This document shows positions 1 to 9,500 of a DNA stretch of 64,000 nucleotides, piece by piece. The stretch covers positions 4,300-68,299 of the forward strand of contig CAZQCF010000021.1 in the NCBI GenBank assembly GCA_964592235.1, read 5' to 3'. The translations under genes were made by a program, and so were the position numbers. This stretch comes from PLA3 sp964592235 (GTDB taxonomy: Bacteria; Planctomycetota; Phycisphaerae; UBA1845; UTPLA1). The first letter of the stretch is position 1. Each line of letters begins with the position of its first letter. Below the pieces are notes generated by a model. The model saw only the letters and a list, made by a program, of their open reading frames with translations. It was not told where the DNA came from and made no database searches.

Positions 1-1668
1 AAGCGTCGCGACCGACGAGCGGCCGGCAAGCGGCAGACGATGATTGATAAAGACACACGCCAATATCCCAGGCAGAAACACCCAGATCGGAAGCCAATAG
101 CGGATCGTGGTGAAATTGAAACTGCACCCGCCGAACAGATACAACCCGACGCAGCCCAATGCGCCGAGCGCCAGCAACGAGACCGGATGATGCACACCCG
201 GCGTCATGCGAAGCATGCGAGCAATGCGCGGTCCCGAATTCAGCAGCAGCACCGCGCCGGCCGTCACGGCCGCGCCGGCCACGATCCAGTTCGCGCCGCC
301 AACCAGCCCGCCCCACGCGATATCGAGCGGCGCGAGCGCAGCATCCTGCCCGACGGTCACCAGGCGCAGGAAAGGCTGCGGATCGGCCCCGAAGAAGACG
401 GGCGCGCCGTACAATAAATACACAAGCGTATCGCCCATGGCCCACGGAGGTCGCAGGCCCAGCGGGAGCGTCGGCTCCAGCCCCTGGCCGCGCACCGTCG
501 CCAACAGGATATACGCGATGGCCGGTGCCGATCCGATGACGGCGCCGAGCAACATCCCACCACATCGCGGAATCATCGCTCGCACGCGCGATGCCATTCG
601 AAGCCGCCATGCCGCGATCACGCCTGCAACCGCCAACACACCGGCCGCGACCGGTCGCGGGAGTAACCCGAGCAACAGCGCCGACTTCACGCCGGACTCA
701 TCGACTTGTACCGACCATGCGGTCGTGACCATCAGCAACAACGCCGCGACAACAACGGTCAAGGCCGTGACACCGAGGCGGTCGATCACCCTCCATGCGG
801 CCGCGCGCGACGTGGCATGCCGAAGCATCCGCAGCGGTGAGCCGAGCAGATAATGCACGAGGATTGGCGCGAGGAAAAACACAATCGACGGGTTAAGCCA
901 CAGACCGGAGCCGACCAGCGCGCCGAAGATGAATTGGCGGCGGGTTTCCCGCCCGCGTAATGCCTTGATCGCGTCCGGTGTCATTCGCTGCGGTGCGTGA
1001 TTGCTCCCGGCCGTTGGACAGGCGAACCACTCCGCGTAGGCCCACAGCAACAACGTGCCCCAGAGCAGATTCTCGACGTACGCCCCGCGCGCGGAAATGG
1101 TCCACTGCGCGAACATCGGCGGCCCGCACAAAAGCACGGCCGCTCCGACAAGCCCCGCGCGGCGACCCAGCCACCGCGTAAGCATCAGATACTGCACTCC
1201 GACCATCGCCGCGAAGAAGACTGCCGGCGCGGCGCGAAGTGCGTGAATCGGTTTCGCAAAGAGCGGCAGAAACGCCGCAACGACGTAGGCCTCCAGCGCG
1301 CCCATGTAACGCTGGCCGTAGAAATAAAGCGGAAAGCGCGTGCCCTCGGCGATGTCCTGCGCCATGAGTCCGACGATGGCCTCGTCGGAGTGCAAGAGTG
1401 TCTCGCCACGGAGGATCAGCGGCGCACGAAATGCCAGCGCGGCGAGAAAAATCACGGCGGCCGCGACGAAGTCGATGCGATGCAATCTGAAACGGCGAAA
1501 CGGGGACGCCGCGACGCGATGCAAGGATGCAACGCGATCCGCGGAAGCAGGCCGGCGCGAATCCAGTTCCCGGGGTTCGCGATATGTTTCAATGGTGACG
1601 AGCGCGACATCTTCGCATGGCGCGTGAACCGGGTGCAGCGGATTCTCGGTACGGGTTGATGGCGGCAT
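1..1668 (-). CDS. GT39-like polytopic membrane glycosyltransferase, C-terminus cut by window edge
   Basis: Reading the minus strand from the ATG at 1668 gives an open frame of 556 codons that leaves the window at base 1 without a stop. After a hydrophilic N-terminus the protein becomes strongly hydrophobic with many predicted membrane segments. Just after the first one is an acidic motif in the context LLHSDEAIVG, the position of the catalytic Asp-Glu in the first extracytoplasmic loop of the GT39/ArnT/PMT superfamily. A GQRYMGALEAY segment follows. Members transfer sugars from polyprenyl-phosphate donors to lipids or proteins on the outer side of the membrane. The acceptor cannot be inferred. 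A similar but distinct protein lies at 3642-5264. Family assignment is by motif and topology only. Confidence 0.7.
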   Translation of the reverse strand, partial: MPPSTRTENPLHPVHAPCEDVALVTIETYREPRELDSRRPASADRVASLHRVAASPFRRFRLHRIDFVAAAVIFLAALAFRAPLILRGETLLHSDEAIVGLMAQDIAEGTRFPLYFYGQRYMGALEAYVVAAFLPLFAKPIHALRAAPAVFFAAMVGVQYLMLTRWLGRRAGLVGAAVLLCGPPMFAQWTISARGAYVENLLWGTLLLWAYAEWFACPTAGSNHAPQRMTPDAIKALRGRETRRQFIFGALVGSGLWLNPSIVFFLAPILVHYLLGSPLRMLRHATSRAAAWRVIDRLGVTALTVVVAALLLMVTTAWSVQVDESGVKSALLLGLLPRPVAAGVLAVAGVIAAWRLRMASRVRAMIPRCGGMLLGAVIGSAPAIAYILLATVRGQGLEPTLPLGLRPPWAMGDTLVYLLYGAPVFFGADPQPFLRLVTVGQDAALAPLDIAWGGLVGGANWIVAGAAVTAGAVLLLNSGPRIARMLRMTPGVHHPVSLLALGALGCVGLYLFGGCSFNFTTIRYWLPIWVFLPGILACVFINHRLPLAGRSSVATL

Positions 1669-1744
1669 GAACGCTCCCCCCGAAGCGCGATAACAGGCAA
1701 ACCGATGTTCCGAGGCGGTCGTGCGCGCCGAGGCGTCTCGCGGC

Positions 1745-1770
1745 GCTCCTTGACGGTCGGGGCTCGGATC
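1745..1770 (+). repeat. intergenic repeat R26, copy 1
   Basis: A 26-bp sequence built on GACGGTCG-GGCTCGGAT lies upstream of the truncated membrane gene. Near-identical copies are at 15616-15640 (minus orientation) and 41632-41657 (plus). All three sit between genes or at a gene end. Seen directly; function unknown. Confidence 0.6.
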
Positions 1771-1806
1771 GCGGCAGGCAAGCCCGCCGGCTAAATGACC
1801 GCAGCC

Positions 1807-3513
1807 CTATGACAATCGGCCGCTGCGCAGGATCGCAATCAGCAGCCACGCCGACATGACAAACGTCAGCGCGTAGCCGACGAAGCCCAGGTACCGGATC
1901 GGCAGTGTGCCGAACAGCAGCACGTCGGCGTTCATCGAGAGCAACATCGTGCTGCCGATGATCGTCGAGGCCACGAGCACCGAGAAGGCCAGGCGGTTGC
2001 TGGAGCGATCCAACTCGCTGGCAAGGTGATCGAGATTCTCGTGGCGGATGTTGATTTGAAACTGGCCGCGTCCGATACCGCGCAGGGTGTCGCGCAGCAG
2101 GCGGGGCGCGTCCCGTAACACGCTGGCGAGATGCCAGGCCGAGATGCCGAAGAGGCGCGAGAGCCGCCGGGGGTGGAAGCGCTCGCGCAAGAGCGTGTTG
2201 ATCCGCGGTTGGAGCAGTTCGAGCAGGTTCAGTTCAGGGTCGAGCTGCATGACGACCGCCGAGACGGTCGCCAGCGATTTGAACATGGAGACAAAATTGC
2301 GCGGCAGCGTCACGTCGGACCGCCGCATCGTCTCCAGCAGCTCGCGGAAGATCGTGGGCACTTCCAGCCGCCGCAGCGGCAGCCCGTAGTACTTGTCGAG
2401 CATGTCGCGCAAGTCGCGCGCGAGCATCTCGCGATCGGTCGAGCGGCCCAGCGCGCCCAGGTCGGCCAGCACCTCGATCAGCACGTCAATCTCGCGCTTG
2501 ACCATCGCGACAATGCCGATGACCAGCCGGCCCATCAGTTCGTCGTCGATGACGCCGACCATGCCAAAATCGAACAGGATCAATTTGTCCGGCGGGCAGA
2601 CCAGCAGATTCCCCGGATGCGGATCGGCGTGAAACAGCCCCATCTCGAAGAACTGCTTCATGAAGCTCTCGGCCAGCCGCTGGGCCAGCTTCTTCGGATC
2701 GCACTGTGTTCGCTGCGCGCCGAGGGCATCGCGCAGGTGCAGCCCCTCCATGAACTCCATCGTCAGCACTTCCGTGCCCGTGAGGTCCCAGCGCACCAGC
2801 GGCGTGCGGATGAATTCATCATCCTTGAATGCGTCGTAAAACCGTGACGTGGCCGACGCCTCGTTGACGAAATCCAGCTCCTTCTGAATCGTCTGCGCGA
2901 ACTCGTCCACCAGCATGCGCGGGTGGTAAGGCCGCAGCTCGGGGAACAGCGCCTCGGCCCGCTCGGCCATCCATTTGAGTACATATATGTCTAATTGCAC
3001 GACCTGTTCGATGCCCGGCCGTCGGATCTTGACGACGACCTCCTGACCGTCCTGCGTCGTCGCGCGATGCACCTGGCCGATGGAACCGCTGGCGAAGGGC
3101 CGCTCTTCAAACGATCGAAACGCCTGTTGAACGGAAAGGCCGGTGCTGGCCTCGACGATGCGCCGGGCCTCGGCGGCCGAGAAGGGCTGCACGTCGTCCT
3201 GCAGGCGCTCCAGCGCTGCGATGATCTGTGCCGGCAAGAGGTCGGGCCGGGTCGAGCCGATCTGCCCGAGTTTGACGAATGTGGGGCCGAGCTCCTCGCA
3301 CACTTTCACAAGCCGCTCGCCAATGGTGGCGATCGGATCGACCTCGCTCTCGTCCGCCTCGCTGCCTCGTTTGAATCGAAGGAACGACGGGACGTACTGG
3401 CCCAGTTGCAGGCGGTCGACGAAATGGCCGAATCCGTGGCGGGAGAGCACCTGCGCGATGACGCGAAGCCGTGCGAAGGTTCGAACGGTGCGTGGCAGGG
3501 TGACGATGGACAT
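1807..3513 (-). CDS. ABC1/UbiB-family atypical kinase
   Basis: 568-residue member of the ABC1/ADCK/UbiB family, whose characterised members act in ubiquinone or lipid metabolism as atypical kinases or ATPases. The family KxGQ motif is at residues 81-84 (within FVKLGQIGSTRPDLLP). The Ala/Ser-rich nucleotide loop ASGSIGQVHRA is near 141-151, the VVVKIRRPG lysine near 162, HADPHPGN at 295-302, and the metal-binding ILFDFG near 312-317. Two hydrophobic segments end the protein, as in membrane-anchored UbiB. I chose ATG 3513 because GGGAG lies just upstream; a longer reading from 3660 would overlap the divergent gene starting at 3642. No ubiquinone genes are adjacent, so the substrate is unknown. 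Confidence 0.88.
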   Translation of the reverse strand: MSIVTLPRTVRTFARLRVIAQVLSRHGFGHFVDRLQLGQYVPSFLRFKRGSEADESEVDPIATIGERLVKVCEELGPTFVKLGQIGSTRPDLLPAQIIAALERLQDDVQPFSAAEARRIVEASTGLSVQQAFRSFEERPFASGSIGQVHRATTQDGQEVVVKIRRPGIEQVVQLDIYVLKWMAERAEALFPELRPYHPRMLVDEFAQTIQKELDFVNEASATSRFYDAFKDDEFIRTPLVRWDLTGTEVLTMEFMEGLHLRDALGAQRTQCDPKKLAQRLAESFMKQFFEMGLFHADPHPGNLLVCPPDKLILFDFGMVGVIDDELMGRLVIGIVAMVKREIDVLIEVLADLGALGRSTDREMLARDLRDMLDKYYGLPLRRLEVPTIFRELLETMRRSDVTLPRNFVSMFKSLATVSAVVMQLDPELNLLELLQPRINTLLRERFHPRRLSRLFGISAWHLASVLRDAPRLLRDTLRGIGRGQFQINIRHENLDHLASELDRSSNRLAFSVLVASTIIGSTMLLSMNADVLLFGTLPIRYLGFVGYALTFVMSAWLLIAILRSGRLS

Positions 3514-3641
3514 GGCGGCTCCCGAAGGGCGGCAATCCCAATGAGGTATTGCGATCCTGCCCGGATTATTCATCGTTTCGCCCTTCGGCGTCAAACGCGG
3601 CTTGACGCACCCGCCCCCGATTCGCAGACTCCGCGAACCAC

Positions 3642-5264
3642 ATGAACGGGCGTGTGACACGAATTCTGACTTGGCTGGGCAACTGGAACCGGTTCTGCGC
3701 GCTCATGATCGCGCTGTTCCTGGCACGGGCGGTGTTCCTGCTCTCCGTGCTACCGCCGTTTGAAGGGTGGGATGAATACCAGCACATCGCGTACGTGGCG
3801 CACCTCATCGAGCACAATTCGCCACCGGTCCACGGCGAGGCCACCGTCCCGCGATCACTTTACCCGGCGCTCGTTCGATATCCGCAGCCGAAACTGGCGG
3901 TCGATCAGATCGGCGCGATCGGCGCGATGGAGTACCACGCATACTGGGAGCGGGTGAGGGCCGGCGGCTCGACCGAAGTTCGCGCGACCGCGCCAAACAT
4001 TCCGCTCTATCAGGCGCAGCACCCTCCGCTCTATTACCAACTGATCGCGCCGCTGTTTCGTGGACAACTCGGTCCGGACCAAGTCGGTCACGCGATCGCG
4101 CGGGCGCGGTGGCTCGGTGTAGCCTGCGGCGCGGCGACGCTGCTGCTCTTCGGGTTGTCGCTGCCGAGTCTGGTCGCCGCCGGGCCTTTGCGCTACCTCA
4201 TCTTGCTGGCCGTCGCGACGCAGCCGCTGTTGCTCTTTAACGGCGCGCGAGTGGCGAGCGACCCGCTGGCGGTGTTGCTGGGGACGCTGGCGGTGGTGAT
4301 GGTGCTGGAGTTTCGTATCGAGCGATGGCGACGGCACGGGTTGATCCTCGGGTTGGCGCTGGGCCTGGCGATTCTGGCGAAGGCGTACAACCTGCTGCTG
4401 ATCCCGTTTGTGGTGCTGATCTGGGCAGACCGCTGGCGACGCGGACGATGGCGCGGGGCGCAGGTCGCCGCGTCCGGGTTGCTGATCGCGGCCGTCGCCA
4501 TATTTTTGACAGGTGACTATTTCATCGAGAACGTCCGCCGCTACGGCCTGCTGACGCCAATGCAGGAGTCAGTCGAGAACGCGAGGCACGGCCTCGGCGC
4601 GGGCGCGATCCTGCGGCAGGCCTTCAGCCTGGACTGGCTGGGCGAACTGTCGCGGAAATACCTGCGCCAGTCACTGTTCACCGGCGGCTGGAGTTACGTC
4701 AAGACCTCCGGCGCGATCACATGGGTGTATCAGGTATTCCTGCTGATCGGGGCGGGGCTGGCCGTCGCGGCGGCGATTCGCGGTCGGCGAAGCGGCCGAG
4801 CGACCTGTTTCACGCGCGAGGGCGCGGGCCGGGCGTCGGCACTTCTTGGTGCGTTGTTCGCGGCGGGGCTGACGTGGCACATGGTCAGCTCGCGGCAGGC
4901 CTGGGGGAGTATCACGACAAATGTATGGTATGCAGCGGTGTCATTCCCGTGGCTGCTGTGCCTGTATTACCAGGGCGTGGTCGCGACGGGCCGTCGGGCG
5001 GCGCTGATCGTTCTCGGCGGCGGGCTGATCGTGCTGCACGGCTCGGCCGAGACGTGGGGCCTCCTCGGCGAGATGGTTCCGCGATACACCGGCGCGCCAT
5101 GGAGCGCGCTCGCGCGCGAGCGCCTCGCAGCCATGCACCCGTCGGCCCTCGGCCCCGCATGCACGATACCGGCGATGATTATTGCCAGTGCGTTGCTGTG
5201 GCTCGGATTGTTCACGGCGCTGGCGGGCAGGGCATCGCCGAACCAAAACGAACCGCCTCGTTGA
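3642..5264 (+). CDS. GT39-like polytopic membrane glycosyltransferase
   Basis: 540-residue protein with about ten to twelve hydrophobic segments. An acidic motif GWDEYQHIAYV follows the first membrane span (about residues 42-52), and a YQAQHPPLYYQ motif lies near 125-135. Both are typical of dolichyl-/polyprenyl-phosphate-dependent glycosyltransferases of the GT39 clan and of the related DUF2142 type. The large loop between the first two spans carries the likely active site. The gene is divergent from the ABC1 kinase, about 130 bp away, and ends 45 bp before the convergent gene at 5309. The substrate is not predictable from sequence. Confidence 0.72.
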   Translation: MNGRVTRILTWLGNWNRFCALMIALFLARAVFLLSVLPPFEGWDEYQHIAYVAHLIEHNSPPVHGEATVPRSLYPALVRYPQPKLAVDQIGAIGAMEYHAYWERVRAGGSTEVRATAPNIPLYQAQHPPLYYQLIAPLFRGQLGPDQVGHAIARARWLGVACGAATLLLFGLSLPSLVAAGPLRYLILLAVATQPLLLFNGARVASDPLAVLLGTLAVVMVLEFRIERWRRHGLILGLALGLAILAKAYNLLLIPFVVLIWADRWRRGRWRGAQVAASGLLIAAVAIFLTGDYFIENVRRYGLLTPMQESVENARHGLGAGAILRQAFSLDWLGELSRKYLRQSLFTGGWSYVKTSGAITWVYQVFLLIGAGLAVAAAIRGRRSGRATCFTREGAGRASALLGALFAAGLTWHMVSSRQAWGSITTNVWYAAVSFPWLLCLYYQGVVATGRRAALIVLGGGLIVLHGSAETWGLLGEMVPRYTGAPWSALARERLAAMHPSALGPACTIPAMIIASALLWLGLFTALAGRASPNQNEPPR

Positions 5265-5308
5265 TCGTCGTTACTCGTTCGAATCGATTGCATGCGCAAT
5301 CGACGGCG

Positions 5309-6559
5309 TCATGGAGCAATTGCTCGCGCAACCGGTTCCCTGGGTGACGTCGCGGCGAGCATTTTCAATACAAACGTGGAATTGTACGTCGTCACCTGAT
5401 GCTCCATCGCTTCAGCCATGCCGGATGAAGTCGCATCACTCACGATCAACAGGTCCGCCGTCAGCACGGCCGGATTGAACAGCCGCCAATCGAGCGTGAT
5501 CGCCGATTCCGTCGGCGACACGGGAAACTCAAAGCGCACGACCACGCGGGCGGACCACGCCCCCACTACGCGGCTGCTTGGTTGAGCCGTTTCATCACCG
5601 AGGTACGCATATTCCGGCCCCAGAACGGCACATGACAACGCGGTCGGCGCGATCGGGCGAGCCTCACGCGATGACTCGATGAGCGAGACCTTCTCTCGCA
5701 CCAATCGGACCGCCGCCTCACACGCCGCGCGCTGTTCAACAGGCGTCACAAAGTCAGCCTGCTCCCGATCAATCGGCCCCCACGTCTCCAGAAGCGTGAG
5801 CGGCAGGTAAACATCCGCCAGAACGCGACGGGGTCCCTGGCGAATCACCGCTTGGATGCTCTTGAATCGATGCCGGACCATCGAAGCCGGCGGGATGACG
5901 GCTGGCTCGCGGGGGCGCCCGCCCGCCGACATGGTCGATTCAACGCGCGCCGGCGTTGAGAGGTCCAGCGTCTCGGCGTTGCCGGCGCTGGTCAGCCGTA
6001 CGAATCGCTCCGCCGAATTCGATCGATCCTGCACGCGCAGGGCGAATTGTGTCGGAATGATGGCATCTCCCGGAGGTGCCTGGCGAAGCGTGACGTGCGT
6101 GAGCGGCCGCTCCGCGACGTACTCCAACTCATACGTGGCCCGAGCGCCGCGCCACGCAGAGAACGCACGATAGCCATCAACCGGCGGGTCGATCGCGATG
6201 ACGCGCCGAATCGGCGAATCACCGGGCCGTTCGGACGATTCACCGTCCTCCACCGCCCCCGGCGACAGATCGGACTGCGTCAACCGACCAATCAGCAGCC
6301 GACCCGCACCATCGCGGACTTCGAGGCGAGCGACCATCTGCTCCGCGCGTAGCGCAAACGCGCGCTCGACCTCCGCCGCCGAGAAATCGCCTCGGCCGTG
6401 CAACGCGGGCACTTCGTGGATCAGCGACTCGCCCGCTTCGCAAAGCGTGATGCGCACACGGGTGCCGTCGATCACCGCCGCGCCGCGCGCGACCGCGATC
6501 GGATGTGCCGATGCGCTGGAAGTGTACGCACCTGCGCCGGCGATCGCCGCGACTAGCAT
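5309..6559 (-). CDS. secreted hypothetical protein downstream of GH38 mannosidase
   Basis: I do not recognise this 416-residue protein. ATG 6559 gives a hydrophobic start (MLVAAIAGAGAY) ending in an Ala-Ser-Ala signal-peptidase-like site before HPIAVARGAA, so export is likely. The rest is beta-rich and without transmembrane segments; the N-terminal part reads like an extracellular sandwich domain (HPIAVARGAAVIDGTRVRIT). A longer in-frame reading to 6832 would lie inside the mannosidase gene and is low-complexity arginine/serine sequence, so I rejected it. The start is 26 bases beyond the mannosidase stop on the same strand, so the two are probably co-transcribed and may act together outside the cytoplasm. 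Confidence 0.65.
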   Translation of the reverse strand: MLVAAIAGAGAYTSSASAHPIAVARGAAVIDGTRVRITLCEAGESLIHEVPALHGRGDFSAAEVERAFALRAEQMVARLEVRDGAGRLLIGRLTQSDLSPGAVEDGESSERPGDSPIRRVIAIDPPVDGYRAFSAWRGARATYELEYVAERPLTHVTLRQAPPGDAIIPTQFALRVQDRSNSAERFVRLTSAGNAETLDLSTPARVESTMSAGGRPREPAVIPPASMVRHRFKSIQAVIRQGPRRVLADVYLPLTLLETWGPIDREQADFVTPVEQRAACEAAVRLVREKVSLIESSREARPIAPTALSCAVLGPEYAYLGDETAQPSSRVVGAWSARVVVRFEFPVSPTESAITLDWRLFNPAVLTADLLIVSDATSSGMAEAMEHQVTTYNSTFVLKMLAATSPREPVARAIAP

Positions 6560-6584
6560 CGCGCGCCGAGTTGATGTGGCCCAT

Positions 6585-9500
6585 CTACTCGGCGACATCC
6601 ACGTCCACCTCGGAGAAGAACGTTCCCTGACTCGGCGTGATGAACAGCAGATAGCGGTACGTTCCAATCGCTGCGGAATCGCGGTTCGCCGCGTTCGCAT
6701 CGTCCGCGCGGTTTGCTGCCTCGTCTTCCGCGACGACCTCCGCGGCATGCACCCCGCCGTCGCCGAGCTTCGTTGTGTCCACGCGCGCAAGAAGCTTCCA
6801 TTTTGAGTCGCGCGCGGACGTGAAACCCGCATCGGGCATCGTCGGATCGTTCGAGCCCCACAACGTATAAACCTGCGGCGCGCGGCTGTTGCGATGCCAT
6901 GAGTAGCTGCGCACCGCGCGGAGCTTCACACTGCCGCCGAGGTCGGCGTAGAACCGCCCCTCGCTGTCGTACCAGACGTTTCGCTTCGTGTCGTCATGGT
7001 TCTGCGGCAGATCTCCGTCGTTCAGCCGCGGGAGCTTGTCGCCGTCGGCCCCCGATTGGCGATGCGGCACAAACTCCCCCTCGCCGGCGAAGTAGCGGAA
7101 CGTCACTTTGCCGCGCGAGGCATCGGCGTAGTCGTCCTTTGACGGCTGCGGCAGCTTGAGCGCGGTGAACGAATCGGCGCGTTCGGACACCACCCGCGCG
7201 ATCGGCTTCTGCCCTTCGTCGATCGGCGGCGGATACCGGTAGCGAAACTCGATCGGCTCGCGATCGGAGAAATCGTCGTACAGCGGGCCGGCCGGCTGGG
7301 CCGCGCCGTTTTCGTTCGCCGCCTCGGTGACGGCGAAGACCTTGATCCGCTCGTCCTTCGGCAGCTTCAGCAACTTCGACCCGAGCGGCACATCGATTCG
7401 ATATTTATACATGTAGCTGAATTGATAGGCCTCGTTGCCCTTGGTCGGATGATGCCGATGCGTGGCGAACCACGCAATGTTGTCACGCTGGATGTATCCC
7501 GGCGTCAGGCCCGTGACGCGACCCTCGCAGACGAAATCGACCGCATTGAACGGCCGATCCCATGTGCGATCATCGAACTGCCCGACGAAACCCGTCCAGC
7601 CTTGAATGGGAATTTTCGTCTTGCGGCCGTCGACAATAAATTCAGCGTCGCAGTCTTCACTCGCGGCGGCAAGCAGGTAAATCCGATTCGCACCGCCTCC
7701 GGCCAGGCGAATTTCCTGACCGTTGCAGGCGATGGCATTTTTCTCGCCGGCCGCACCCGAGCCGAGTTGAAACACAATCCCGTCCGCCACAAGCTTCGCG
7801 GGCAGTTGCTCCGCCGGAAAGGCGCGCCCTTCGGAATCCATCGCGCCATCAGCGCGATCCGCATCGCTGCTCACCACATCGGTGTCGAACTCCAGTCGAA
7901 TCGGCTTGCCTGTTGGCGGCATCAAATGCGTTGGCGGCGGGCCAAGCCGCACCGCGAAACTGCGCGGGCTGTATGGTGTCATGTTGAACAAGAGCGCGCC
8001 ACCCGCGACCTTCGCCTCGCCGATCCGCCGCTCCTGGCCGTCCACCTCGTGCGCCGAGACAATCGGCCCGGCGAATTTGACCGTCACGCCCTTCGCCTCG
8101 CGGCCCCACAATTCCTGAAGGCGCACAATGACCCACTCGCCCTCTTCGGACCGCTTCACCGCGCGGACATCGACCTGTTCCGTGTTGACCTGCAACAACG
8201 AGAACGACTTTCCCAGTTCGCCTTCGTGCGCCGGCGCGGTGAACGCAACGAGCGGTTGATTCAGCCGCCGGCCTTGCCACTCGCTTCGCCCGTCTCGCCA
8301 GTCGCCGGCGTGCGAGTAGAGCGCGTACGTCATGTCGTGCACGCCCCAGTCCTGGCTGTGCTGATCGAGATAGCCGCTGCGCACGCCGGGCGTGTAGAGA
8401 AGCGTCAGCCGCACTTCATGGTCGCTCGGCTTGTCGGACCCGAACTTGCAATCCTCCAGCACGCTGACGCCGAAGTCGCCGGATGCATCCGTCAGGTCAA
8501 ACCACTCGTGCGAGGGAACCTCGTACTTCGTCGGCTCGTTGTTGGCGCGGTCGATCGTGCCCATGCCCCAGTTGTACGTCGCCTTCGCGTTTGCCGCCGT
8601 CAGCGGGAACGACGCTCGCAGCGCGACCTGTGCCGACTGCCAGTCGATGCGCGTCTTGAACTCCACGCGGCGGCCTGCGTCCCCGGCGCACAACCGAATC
8701 TGTTGCGTGAAGATCGAACCGCGCGCCTCACGGACGATCTCCAGCGCCACGCGCGCCGGCCCCTGCTCGACGATTCGCACCTTCGCCGGCCCTTTCACCA
8801 CGTCGACCGGCGGCCGCTGGCGATCACGCCAGTCCATGTTCCATGCGGGCCAGTTCTTCGGTTTCTCATGCGTGAAGACCAGCCTCGCCGGCGCGGCCAG
8901 CAACTCGCGCCCGCCCTCGCGCTTGTCGATGATGCTTGCTACGTCGCCGTCGGCGTTGATCGTCACGCGATACCACGGGTTCTCCAGCGAATTCTCGGTG
9001 ATGCTCAATCGCGCGCTTGCGTTCGCGCCGGCTTCGTCCCGCGACGCGTTGGAAGGCCCGCCCGGACGAACGTGAAACACCGTCCACGAGACGGGCTTGA
9101 CCGCCGCGATGAACGCCACGGTGATCGACTCGTCCTCGCGCGACAGCACCTGCACCGGCGCCTCGCTCCCATCGGGGGCTAGCACGCGAACGGCTCGCGG
9201 CGCGCCGCCCGCGAAACGCACCTTCGCCTCGACCACATCCTCCCGCGCCTGGGCCAGCGGGTTGAACACGACGACGGCCTGACCCTCGCCGCGCGTGTCA
9301 AGTGCGCGGCACACGGCTCCGGCGCCATCCGCCAGCGCTGCCGCAAAACCGTTCATCGCCACGATCTCGTCGTTCCACGAATAGGTGTACGCCTTCGGCA
9401 GGCTCGTGCCCGGCAGGATGTCGTGCATCTGATTCGCCAGCAGCCGCACCCACGAGCGCTCGAGTTTCTCCCGAGGGTACACCGCGCCGCCGAGCCAGTC

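Noticed and set aside
1807..3660. ATG 3660 as start of the ABC1 kinase
   Set aside because: Would overlap the divergent gene and the N-terminal extension is not family-like; ATG 3513 has a good ribosome site.
7422..9182. 586-codon open frame opposite the mannosidase
   Set aside because: Antisense shadow of a clear GH38 gene; sequence is basic and low-complexity, with no motif.
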